From Nanobdellota archaeon (lineage in GTDB: Archaea; Nanobdellota; Nanobdellia; SCGC-AAA011-G17; VGLX01), in contig JAUYDG010000141.1 of the NCBI GenBank assembly GCA_030691925.1, forward strand, positions 1 to 18,729: a stretch of 18,729 nt of DNA. Reading direction: 5' to 3'. This document shows positions 6,669-13,312 of the stretch, piece by piece. How positions within the stretch are numbered: the first letter of the stretch is position 1; each line of letters opens with the position of its first letter. A program made the translations under genes and the position numbers. Below the pieces are notes generated by a model, which worked only from the letters and a program-made list of their open reading frames with translations, had not been told where the DNA came from and did not search any database.

Positions 6669-8549
6669 TTACAGCCCCCTCACATGCTTCTTAAAAGACT
6701 GCTTGGTGAGATCTATTATGAGGCCATGCAGGTCTTCCTTTTTTGAGACGTGATATACAGGAGAGCCCCACTGCTTCAAATCCTTGCCTGTCTGCGTTTC
6801 ATCCTTTATCTGTATGTACGAGACTAAGTGCTTCTTCGTTTTTGCCCTAAAATCCTCTTTTATGTTTCCCCAGTTAAAAATGCCGCCATCGCTTATGAAA
6901 ATGATAACGCATGGAGGAACAGCCAGCTCAGGCGAGAGGATGTTCATGTCAATCTCTGTACCGCCAAACTCAGGCTCCCAGAACTTTTCAACAGCCTTGT
7001 CCAGCTCATGGTACCCTTTCCAGCCACTGCTCCTGGTAGTATTCGAAAACAAAGTAGTATTATACTTAAGATAAGGGGCTATCTTCTCAGACCTCAACCA
7101 CTTCACAGCCCCGAAGGCGCCCAGCAGCGCATAATGGTACTTGCTGCCAACACCCCAACTAGCGCCAAAAACCTTTTCTTCATAACTATCATTCATGCTT
7201 CCCGAGCAATCAAACAAAAACATTATGTCCGGCAGACGCTCCTTCACCTTCTTATACGGAGCAAAAACAGTATAGCTGTGGTTCGGAACCTGGAAATTCA
7301 GCTCTTTCTCGAAAGGGGAATCCATATCTGCTACCACTTTAGAAAAATCCACGTCTTCAAGCCTATGCTCTTCAAAATCAAAATTCTCAAAAGAAAGAGG
7401 AGCAATAGGCAGGTCAAAACCATCCTTTTGAGCGCTGGCCTTAATCGGTATCTTCTCTGACAGGTGATCATAAACCACAGACAACACCCTGCTATTCTTT
7501 ATCAGCTTGGGAGGGCATGCCTTCCCGGCTTCCCGGCCGTAACAAGACAATATGATCTCCTTCTCAGCTTTTTCATCAATCTCCCTGTCCAAAGATTTTG
7601 CAATCGTAGGAAAACTGCCTTCCTTATCCGATGATCCGTCTTCAGCCTCGCTGCCTTCGCCACTTTCACCTTGGTCAGAAGATTCGGCTTTGGAACCTCC
7701 GCCTTTACCCTCCTGTGAATCTTGGCCAGAGCCACCAGACTCCTGCTTCAGCAATTCAGCGATATTCTTAGCAAAACTTTTAGACAACCTTTCCCACTCG
7801 CCCATATTCCTGAAAACCTTCACAACCTCAGAGGCATTTAGCCCGGAAATGCACATATCTTCTAATGTCTTTTTAACAAAACCATCTGTCTTATCAGAAT
7901 ACTTCTCAGAATAGAAACTGCTCAGAAGCTTTTTATCACCTTCAGAACCCCAGATGCCCATCTGAAGCTTCAAAAACGCCTCGCCGACCAAGCCGTATTC
8001 TTTCTCAGCCAAGCCCTGATCATAATACACTAAGGACAGGCAGTCAGACTTGTGCTCATACGCCAAGTTAGTGTTAACCAACAAATCTTCAAACAAGTTG
8101 CTCACATCATTAGTTATCTTCAGCTGCTTTTTCTCATCGCTGATGCCTGAGAAAACCTTCTCATCCTTCAGAGTGAAATATATGGTCTCCATAAGCCTGT
8201 TCAGATTAACCAAATCGGTTGGGCAGCCAATCTGGCCTGTCAGATAGTTCCGCTTCCAATGCCAAATCTCATGCAGGATTATCTTCTTGCACATCTCATC
8301 AATAGGATTAGCTACGCTGCACGACTCCAAATACCCCTTAACCTCAGGACTGTTAAGGAGCATGTCATCCAAGTTCGGATCGATCTGAAAACTTATCTCA
8401 TAATTCTTCAAAGAAATAGCCGCATCAATATGCTTTTTTTCCTGCTTTAAAGGTGCAACGTTCAAAGAGCCGCCTATCAGCCCAGAATCCCTCTTGATCT
8501 TGTTTAAAGTCCACTTCAAGCCACCGATATCAATCATCAGAGTAGGCAA
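6669..8549 (-). CDS. DUF2201-like protein: HExxH metallopeptidase domain plus VWA domain
   Basis: This 626-residue protein pairs an N-terminal zincin-like helix HEIWH (93-97), with NLAYEHKSDC (about 161-170) as a possible third-ligand region, with a C-terminal von Willebrand A domain. The VWA MIDAS is intact: DCSGS (447-451), Thr531 in GGTEID and Asp554 in FISDGG. Between them lies a Ser/Gly/Glu-rich linker (about 270-312). The order matches DUF2201-type proteins, which commonly sit beside MoxR ATPases, and the MoxR gene is indeed the next one upstream, separated only by the tnpB element. The start is TTG at 8549 with GAGGGG 5 nt upstream; an in-frame ATG at 8537 is the alternative. The ATPase probably remodels the VWA partner or its client; this is by family analogy. 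Confidence 0.85.
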   Translation of the reverse strand: MPTLMIDIGGLKWTLNKIKRDSGLIGGSLNVAPLKQEKKHIDAAISLKNYEISFQIDPNLDDMLLNSPEVKGYLESCSVANPIDEMCKKIILHEIWHWKRNYLTGQIGCPTDLVNLNRLMETIYFTLKDEKVFSGISDEKKQLKITNDVSNLFEDLLVNTNLAYEHKSDCLSLVYYDQGLAEKEYGLVGEAFLKLQMGIWGSEGDKKLLSSFYSEKYSDKTDGFVKKTLEDMCISGLNASEVVKVFRNMGEWERLSKSFAKNIAELLKQESGGSGQDSQEGKGGGSKAESSDQGESGEGSEAEDGSSDKEGSFPTIAKSLDREIDEKAEKEIILSCYGREAGKACPPKLIKNSRVLSVVYDHLSEKIPIKASAQKDGFDLPIAPLSFENFDFEEHRLEDVDFSKVVADMDSPFEKELNFQVPNHSYTVFAPYKKVKERLPDIMFLFDCSGSMNDSYEEKVFGASWGVGSKYHYALLGAFGAVKWLRSEKIAPYLKYNTTLFSNTTRSSGWKGYHELDKAVEKFWEPEFGGTEIDMNILSPELAVPPCVIIFISDGGIFNWGNIKEDFRAKTKKHLVSYIQIKDETQTGKDLKQWGSPVYHVSKKEDLHGLIIDLTKQSFKKHVRGL

Positions 8550-8554
8550 AGATA

Positions 8555-8574
8555 CCCCTCAGCTTGCTGTGAGG
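8555..8574 (+). repeat. Left-end imperfect palindrome of the tnpB element
   Basis: CCCCTCA (8555-8561), loop GCTTGC, TGTGAGG (8568-8574). Arm and loop lengths equal those of the right-end hairpin. It lies 6-25 nt upstream of the VWA gene's TTG start and supplies that gene's likely Shine-Dalgarno (GAGGGG on the minus strand). Confidence 0.6.
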
Positions 8575-8698
8575 TGATTGCCTTTTCACCTCTTGAAGTT
8601 TTAGGATTGTGGTTTCAAAAACGTTTCGGAAGTTTTTTCTTTTCGTCGGAAATCTGATGCATTTTGGGTACTGGACAACACGACAAGTGTGCGCGTGA

Positions 8699-8710
8699 GG
8701 TTTATAAAGA
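8699..8710 (+). promoter_or_regulatory. TATA box for tnpB
   Basis: GGTTTATAAAGA is centred about 29 nt before the ATG at 8734, so tnpB has its own archaeal promoter. Confidence 0.55.
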
Positions 8711-8733
8711 GAAAACAATTTTTTAATTAGGTT

Positions 8734-9843
8734 ATGAAGAATTTTGTGACGATAAAACTTAAGATTCCACAAAGAGAGGAGATCCTTGAGGCTATGGGGC
8801 AGTATTCTAGAGCTGTTGGTTATATTGCTGATAAGGGTTTCAAAGCGGGGGTGTTTAAGAGGTATGATCTGCATCATCTTTGTTATTATGATGTTAAAGA
8901 AAGGTTTGGTCTTCCTTCCCAGTTTGTGATAAATGCTAATAGGGTTGCTAGTCAGACTCTTAAAAGTGTAAGGACTAATCGTGGTGGTAAGCCTGTTTTT
9001 AAGGAGTTTCTTCCGCTGCCTTTTGATAAGAGGACTTTTACTTTTTCTTCTGATAAGATAAGCCTTACAACAATCAAAGGCAGAATTGATGTTGCGATTG
9101 AAGTTCTTGAGTATTATTGGAAGTATTTGGATTGGAGTCCTCAAACAGCTCAGATAGTCAAAACTAAAAAAGGACTTTTTATCCACATCACTTTCTCTAG
9201 AGATATTCAAGATTGTGTTTTTGATGGGGAAACTATTGGTGTTGATGTTGGAATAAATCATGTTGCCGTAACAAGCAACAAACAGTTTTTCAGCGGAGGT
9301 AAGATTAAATCTTGTATGGTCAAGTTTAAGCGTTTGAGGAGTAAGCTTCAAGCTAAAGGCACTCGAAGCTCTAAACGGCTTCTTAGGAAGCTGTCTAGGC
9401 GGGAGAGACGTTTCAAGGCTTGGGCCAACCACAATATCAGTAGGAATATCGTTGACAGTTGCGAAGCAGGAGACACCATCGTGATGGAAGACATCAAAGG
9501 AATAAGAAAAAACAAGGGGAGGAAGTTTAACTTCTGGTTGTATGGGTGGAACTTCTACCAATTGCAGATATTTATCGAGTACAAAGCAGTCAGAAAAGGC
9601 GTAAGAATTGTTAAAGTAAGTCCTTACCTGACTTCCCAAACCTGTTCCAGATGCGGAAATCTCGGCTTTCGTTCCAAAGGTTTTTTCCGATGTCCTCATT
9701 GTGGTTATAGTCTCAACGCTGATTTAAACGCCAGTCTCAACCTGGCTAAACACGACAGCATGACTGATCGTGTTTCGGCTGCCGTAAACCAGCCAAACAT
9801 TCCGAACGATGAATCCAAAGCACATCCAGTGAATCGCGGATGA
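8734..9843 (+). CDS. tnpB: TnpB RNA-guided endonuclease (transposon-encoded)
   Basis: A full-length 369-residue TnpB. The RuvC-like active site is complete: Asp in GVDVGINH (about residue 170), Glu in VMEDIKG (about 250), and Asp in NADLNASLNLA (about 334). The zinc ribbon CSRCG...CPHCG (about 306-325) lies between the last two. TnpB proteins are nucleases guided by an omega-RNA copied from the element's right end, and promote retention of the element after transposition. The N-terminal half is intact with no stops, so activity is plausible. There is no transposase TnpA nearby, so mobility would depend on one elsewhere. A 389-codon minus-strand open frame over the same bases is a shadow: it has no recognisable domain while the plus frame has all TnpB motifs. 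Confidence 0.95.
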   Translation: MKNFVTIKLKIPQREEILEAMGQYSRAVGYIADKGFKAGVFKRYDLHHLCYYDVKERFGLPSQFVINANRVASQTLKSVRTNRGGKPVFKEFLPLPFDKRTFTFSSDKISLTTIKGRIDVAIEVLEYYWKYLDWSPQTAQIVKTKKGLFIHITFSRDIQDCVFDGETIGVDVGINHVAVTSNKQFFSGGKIKSCMVKFKRLRSKLQAKGTRSSKRLLRKLSRRERRFKAWANHNISRNIVDSCEAGDTIVMEDIKGIRKNKGRKFNFWLYGWNFYQLQIFIEYKAVRKGVRIVKVSPYLTSQTCSRCGNLGFRSKGFFRCPHCGYSLNADLNASLNLAKHDSMTDRVSAAVNQPNIPNDESKAHPVNRG

Positions 9844-9905
9844 GTTCAGGGATAATACCCAAAATTTTGGACGTAATGCCCCCACAACTCGCTGTGAGGA
9901 TAGCC
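9844..9905 (+). ncRNA. Probable omega-RNA 3' part / right end of the tnpB element
   Basis: In TnpB elements the guide RNA spans the end of tnpB and the right end. Here the stretch after the tnpB stop is dense in inverted repeats: GGG-6-CCC (9849-9860), the palindrome CCAAAATTTTGG (9859-9870) and the terminal hairpin (9880-9899). A 5' limit within tnpB is likely but cannot be seen. The guide portion would be the host sequence just beyond the right end. Confidence 0.4.
9880..9899 (+). repeat. Right-end imperfect palindrome of the tnpB element
   Basis: CCCCACA (9880-9886), loop ACTCGC, TGTGAGG (9893-9899), with one C-A mismatch. It shares the 3' arm and geometry of the left-end hairpin, as expected for the subterminal hairpins of IS200/IS605-type ends. 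Confidence 0.6.
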
Positions 9906-9922
9906 CAAAACACTAAGTAAGT

Positions 9923-11320
9923 TTACGCAAGCCACCTTAACAGCGGGTATTCCTCCAAAGCAGATCTCTTAACATCTTCAGGAAGCGCTGTAAGGTTCCC
10001 GTACTTCTTCGCAGCCTGATTGAAGTAAGAGAGCAATTCAGGATACCATGCCCACCTGCCCTCAAACATTCCTGCAACTGCAGGGCTTAGCTCTCCCGCA
10101 ACAGCCTCCTTGAAAGACTTATTCAGAATCTGCGAATTATTAACCATCTGGGAAGAGATAGTATTCACAATGTTCGTGACCGCAATCTGCTGGTTCCCTA
10201 AGAACTCCTTATCAACCCAGCTCTTATCCAGTATCTCAGAGTAAGGCCCGACCAAACAAAAAGCGGACAATATATCATGATAATCCACCCTAAGCTTGGA
10301 AACCTTCCCGGATTTTGAATCAGTGACTGCCTTCAGGCCTTTGGCAAGCAGCGCTACGGCCTTTGTGGAACGAACAGGCAAAGGATAGATGAAGCCGCAG
10401 CCCTCACCCAAGGAGTTGCACCCTTCGCATATGTCCGGTATCGAATCCAGTATAGGGCTCTTGCTGTGTACAGGGTTTTCAGGATGCGAACAATACTCCA
10501 AACCCTTCCTCAAATACAGCAAAGCGATAAGCGCATCAAAAGTCAGCTTCAAATCCTTAACACCAGAAAAAATATCCACTATCTCTGCCGTATGGTCCTC
10601 AGGCTTGGTATCTATAACCCTTGGCGTAGTGACCTCTAATATTATTTGCGCAAAATCAGAAACAGTAGGCGTGAAATTATCGATATCCAGTATCAAGTGA
10701 GAACGGTCCAGCAACGCAGAGTCTATAGGGCTTACACCCGCGTAATTGCCGCCAATATTCGCAGACGCTATCGCAGAATGATAATGAAGCCCGTCACCCA
10801 TGTCCACGCCTAACAGGATCTTTTCAGGGCCTTTAGAGCCTTCAAAGATTATGTAACCGTCGTAAATGTCAAAAACCTGGTTTTGTATCTTCTCATGCGC
10901 CCTGTTGATCTCATCTATTATCGTCAAAGGGTTCTTTATAGTGCCTATCTTCTCCTTCGCATCCAAAACAGTCCCTTCTTTATCAAAAAGCTTTTTCAGG
11001 TTATACACTTCAAACAAGTCCTTAACCCTCAAATTATCCCTCATCCTTATGTAAGTGGCGTGGTCGCCGAAAAAAAGGCTCTTGATATCATTTTCCAGCT
11101 GCGTTTTACCTTCGCCTCTCTCTCCGACCAGCAAAATGTTAAGATTAGAGATTATTGCAGCTTTCAAAACATCCCAGACATTAAGATTATTTATCACGCA
11201 TGAAGAATTATGGTAAACTCTGGAATCCGGCAGACCTTTAACTTTTTTTGTAAGCGATTCGTAATCCTTTAGTTTTTCTTCTAACAATTCAACGCACCCC
11301 CAAAGAACCTCTTTTATCAA
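9923..11320 (-). CDS. MoxR-type AAA+ ATPase with a four-Cys insertion
   Basis: A 465-residue AAA+ ATPase of the MoxR/RavA kind. Walker A is GERGEGKT (66-73), Walker B LTIIDE (132-137), a sensor-1-like ASANIGG with Asn188, an arginine finger in LLDRSH (Arg206), and a sensor-2-like VRST (Arg317). Between the core and the lid is an insertion with Cys277, Cys298, Cys301 and Cys308, a probable zinc or iron-sulfur site not typical of MoxR. It is the first gene of a minus-strand run whose next gene, a VWA protein, is its usual partner. The first in-frame codon is TTG at 11320, at the predicted transcription start; a TTG at 11284 after GGGGGTG is the other candidate. Neither is ATG, so the start is uncertain. 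Confidence 0.88.
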   Translation of the reverse strand: MIKEVLWGCVELLEEKLKDYESLTKKVKGLPDSRVYHNSSCVINNLNVWDVLKAAIISNLNILLVGERGEGKTQLENDIKSLFFGDHATYIRMRDNLRVKDLFEVYNLKKLFDKEGTVLDAKEKIGTIKNPLTIIDEINRAHEKIQNQVFDIYDGYIIFEGSKGPEKILLGVDMGDGLHYHSAIASANIGGNYAGVSPIDSALLDRSHLILDIDNFTPTVSDFAQIILEVTTPRVIDTKPEDHTAEIVDIFSGVKDLKLTFDALIALLYLRKGLEYCSHPENPVHSKSPILDSIPDICEGCNSLGEGCGFIYPLPVRSTKAVALLAKGLKAVTDSKSGKVSKLRVDYHDILSAFCLVGPYSEILDKSWVDKEFLGNQQIAVTNIVNTISSQMVNNSQILNKSFKEAVAGELSPAVAGMFEGRWAWYPELLSYFNQAAKKYGNLTALPEDVKRSALEEYPLLRWLA

Positions 11321-11338
11321 AAAGAGGGATTGAACTGA

Positions 11339-11350
11339 GATTTATAAAAC
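11339..11350 (-). promoter_or_regulatory. TATA box for the MoxR-VWA-kinase operon
   Basis: GTTTTATAAATC on the minus strand is centred about 25 nt before 11320, which puts transcription start at about the first TTG. The transcript is either leaderless from that TTG or has a leader of about 36 nt to the TTG at 11284. Confidence 0.55.
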
Positions 11351-11433
11351 TTACTCATTTGAAAACGCACCAAAATTTCTTTTTTAAAAAAATTTTTAAC
11401 TTAAGATTGCTGAAAAACATAATTCCATAGAAA

Positions 11434-11501
11434 CCTTTAAAAACGCCTTAATTCTGAGAATAACCTAATCAGACTTTAATATAGGGTTTAGAGGCTGGAG
11501 G
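11434..11501 (+). promoter_or_regulatory. TATA box and Shine-Dalgarno for the ribosomal protein operon
   Basis: CCTTTAAAAAC (11434-11444) predicts a start near 11465. GGAGG at 11497-11501 is 5 nt ahead of the ATG at 11507. The rest of the 186-nt divergent gap holds only A/T tracts that I cannot assign. Confidence 0.5.
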
Positions 11502-11506
11502 AAACA

Positions 11507-11926
11507 ATGTCGATATATGATGTAGACACCAACGAACTTATAGAAAAAGCAGCAGAAGCCCTGAAGAAGGTGGAAGCTGTAAAGATGCCCAAATGGGCTG
11601 TATTCGTAAAAACAGGAGTAGGAAAAGAAAGACCGCCGGAAAGGCAAGACTGGTGGTACACAAGAGCAGCCTCTGTACTAAGAAAAATATACATAGACGG
11701 TCCCATAGGCGTTTCTAAACTCAGGGCAAAATACAAGAGCAAAGCGAACATGGGTCACAAGCCCGAAAGGGTATACAAGGGATCAGGCAAAGTAATAAGG
11801 GCCATCCTGCAGCAATTAGAAAAAGCAGAACTGATAAAATTCGCAGAAAAAGGGCTGCACAAAGGAAGAATAATAACCCCGAAAGGAAAATCATTCTTGG
11901 ATAAGGCCTGCAAGGAACTAAAATGA
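11507..11926 (+). CDS. rps19e: Small subunit ribosomal protein eS19 (S19e)
   Basis: A 139-residue protein with the S19e signature: MPKWAVFVKTG, PPERQDWWYTRAASVLRKIY, the GPIGVSKLR turn, then HKPERVYKGSGKVIRAILQQLE and GRIITPKGKSFLD. S19e is a small-subunit protein found in archaea and eukaryotes, needed for 3' maturation of small-subunit rRNA in eukaryotes. It opens the conserved archaeal cluster with pdcd5, rpl39e and rpl31e. Its TGA overlaps the next gene's ATG by the quartet ATGA. Length and motifs are normal. Confidence 0.97.
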   Translation: MSIYDVDTNELIEKAAEALKKVEAVKMPKWAVFVKTGVGKERPPERQDWWYTRAASVLRKIYIDGPIGVSKLRAKYKSKANMGHKPERVYKGSGKVIRAILQQLEKAELIKFAEKGLHKGRIITPKGKSFLDKACKELK

Positions 11927-12258
11927 CTGACATAGAAGAGTTAAGGGCAAAAAGGATGGAAGAGCTGCAGCAGCAAATGGCGGCACAGCAGACACAGGCG
12001 CTAAGAGAGCAGATACAGCTTCAGAAACAGATAGCCATGCTTGAAGCTATAGCAAAGCAGAAGATGACAAAAGAGGCGATATTAAGATACGGAAACCTGA
12101 AAGCAGCACACCCGGAAAAAGCAATACAGCTGATAGCGATACTCGCACAAGCGATACAGCAAGGCCAGCTAACAGAGCAGATAACAGACGAAAAATTAAA
12201 AAACCTGCTAATACAGTTAGAACCGGAAAAAAAAGAATTCAAAATCACCCAAAAATGA
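11923..12258 (+). CDS. PDCD5/TFAR19-family DNA-binding protein
   Basis: An 111-residue, highly charged helical protein. The N-terminus is a Gln-rich helix (EELRAKRMEELQQQMAAQQ), followed by the PDCD5 core: LREQIQLQKQIAMLEAIAKQKMTKEAILRYGNLK, then HPEKAIQLIAILAQAIQQGQ and ITDEKLKNLL. The family is known as an archaeal nucleic-acid-binding protein and, in eukaryotes, as PDCD5, which interacts with the CCT chaperonin. Its place between rps19e and rpl39e, with ATGA overlaps at both ends, is the standard archaeal order and points to co-translation with the ribosomal proteins. Confidence 0.95.
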   Translation: MTDIEELRAKRMEELQQQMAAQQTQALREQIQLQKQIAMLEAIAKQKMTKEAILRYGNLKAAHPEKAIQLIAILAQAIQQGQLTEQITDEKLKNLLIQLEPEKKEFKITQK

Positions 12259-12428
12259 GCAGATTCAAAACACCAGTCAAAAAACAAAGGCTTACAAAAA
12301 AGAACAGGCAGACCAGATGGGCGCCTTTTTGGACGGTACCAAGAAAATACGGTCCGGGAAAAAAAGTCCATCCAAGCAGGCACACAGCAGTAAAGAGAAG
12401 CTGGAGAAGAATAAAAATCAAGGCTTAA
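12255..12428 (+). CDS. rpl39e: Large subunit ribosomal protein eL39 (L39e)
   Basis: A 57-residue, very basic protein, below common ORF length cut-offs. It begins MSRFKTPVKKQRLTKKNRQ and contains the family hallmarks RWAPFWTVPRK and HTAVKRSWRR. L39e lines the peptide exit tunnel in archaeal and eukaryotic large subunits. Its ATG overlaps the pdcd5 stop as ATGA, and its TAA is 1 nt before the L31e start. Length and sequence are typical. Confidence 0.97.
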   Translation: MSRFKTPVKKQRLTKKNRQTRWAPFWTVPRKYGPGKKVHPSRHTAVKRSWRRIKIKA

Positions 12429-12429
12429 A

Positions 12430-12816
12430 ATGGCAGAAGAAAGAACATACAACATACCGCTAAGGAAAGAATGGCTGAAAGTGCCTATTTACAAGAGAGC
12501 ATCAAAATCAGTCAGGGCAGTAAAACAGTTCATAAAAAAACACACAAAATCTGAAGATATAAGAATAGGAAGATACCTGAACCAAGAACTGTGGAGCAGA
12601 GGGAACAGGCACCCGCCACCAAAAGTCAGCGTAACAACAAAGCTCGTGGAAGAGAAAGACAAAAAATACGTCCAAGTAGAGCTGGTAGGCGCGCCAGAAG
12701 AAAAACCAAAAGAAGAGAAAAAAGAGAAAGCAAAGGAAGAGAAGAAAGAAGCTAAAGAAGAGAAGAAAGAAGAAAAGCCAAAAAAAGAGACAAAGAAAAC
12801 TGTCAAGAAAAGTTAG
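12430..12816 (+). CDS. rpl31e: Large subunit ribosomal protein eL31 (L31e) with a Lys/Glu tail
   Basis: The first 85 or so residues are a normal L31e: TYNIPLRKEWLKVPIYKR, KSVRAVKQFIKKH, EDIRIGRYLNQELWSRGNRHPPPKV, then YVQVELVGAPEE. The family binds near the exit tunnel. From residue 89 to 128 the protein carries an extra tail made almost only of Lys, Glu, Ala and Pro. Archaeal L31e is usually about 80-95 residues long, so the tail is lineage-specific. It starts 1 nt after rpl39e and ends the ribosomal cluster. In other archaea this gene is often followed by aIF6 and L18a/LX, which are absent here. Confidence 0.96.
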   Translation: MAEERTYNIPLRKEWLKVPIYKRASKSVRAVKQFIKKHTKSEDIRIGRYLNQELWSRGNRHPPPKVSVTTKLVEEKDKKYVQVELVGAPEEKPKEEKKEKAKEEKKEAKEEKKEEKPKKETKKTVKKS

Positions 12817-12834
12817 GCGTGTTCTCCTGTTAAA

Positions 12835-13311
12835 ATGAAAATACCACAGACATTTATTCCTAAAAATCGTTCGAATCTTGATAATATTGTTAAATCTTGG
12901 ATTCAACCTGTGAAAATCAAAGATCTAAAAGATTTTATTTTAAAGTCCCCCCATTTATTTGATAAAGGTAAGTTTAACAAGAATTGTTACAGCCCAGTTC
13001 ATAGGCTTACAGCATTCTACGCTGATTATTTAAAACAGTCTTGGGTGTCTGAAGGTATAGAGATCAATTATGATTATGATTCAATATTCGTTGACATTCT
13101 TAAGTTTAAAAGCAATGCCCTGTTAGAAAAAAACACTGAAAAAATAGTAACTTGTGCAGCTTACCCCAATCAATTTGTATCCACTTATAAAAGAAGTGTT
13201 ATGATCAAAGACGAATACGCTTTGTTCATAAGTTACCCTACACATGATCTCTCAAGAAAAGATTACATTACAGCTGTTTACAGGCAAAAGTTTGGTTTTA
13301 AAGAATTGTAA
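12835..13311 (+). CDS. Unknown protein with N-terminal MKIPQTFIP motif
   Basis: No family is recognised. The 158-residue protein starts MKIPQTFIPKNRSNLDNI and then has strand-rich segments (EGIEINYDYDSIFVDIL, EKIVTCAAYPNQ, DEYALFISYPTH) without membrane segments or a signal peptide. It starts 18 nt after rpl31e with no Shine-Dalgarno sequence, so it may be read from the ribosomal transcript. The next gene, 1 nt downstream, begins with the same motif but the rest of the proteins is at best weakly related. Third-codon positions here are T-rich (ATT, GTT, TCT) while the neighbours prefer A and C, which suggests recent arrival. Function unknown. Confidence 0.8.
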   Translation: MKIPQTFIPKNRSNLDNIVKSWIQPVKIKDLKDFILKSPHLFDKGKFNKNCYSPVHRLTAFYADYLKQSWVSEGIEINYDYDSIFVDILKFKSNALLEKNTEKIVTCAAYPNQFVSTYKRSVMIKDEYALFISYPTHDLSRKDYITAVYRQKFGFKEL

Positions 13312-13312
13312 A

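Larger units (their letters stand above)
8555..9899 (+). mobile_element. Stand-alone tnpB element (IS200/IS605 or IS1341-like)
   Basis: A single tnpB gene on the plus strand is flanked by two related imperfect hairpins, CCCCTCA-(6)-TGTGAGG on the left and CCCCACA-(6)-TGTGAGG on the right. No tnpA is present. The element sits between two minus-strand genes that belong together (MoxR ATPase and VWA protein) and breaks their spacing, not their frames. Its codon use is T-rich in third positions, unlike the A-rich host genes, which suggests transfer. The exact ends and target site cannot be fixed; boundaries given are the outer hairpin edges and the true ends may lie about 5-12 nt further out. Confidence 0.75.

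Noticed and set aside
6828..7460. A 210-codon plus-strand frame antisense to the VWA domain
   Set aside because: It overlies the intact MIDAS-containing frame and shows no recognisable sequence.
8530..9699. A 389-codon minus-strand open frame across tnpB
   Set aside because: It lies antisense to a frame with complete TnpB motifs, has no domain, and its composition is that of a reverse-complement shadow.
13244..13312. Longer start for the second MKIPQTF protein
   Set aside because: It would overlap the previous gene by over 60 nt; the ATG at 13313 follows its stop directly and restores the shared N-terminal motif.
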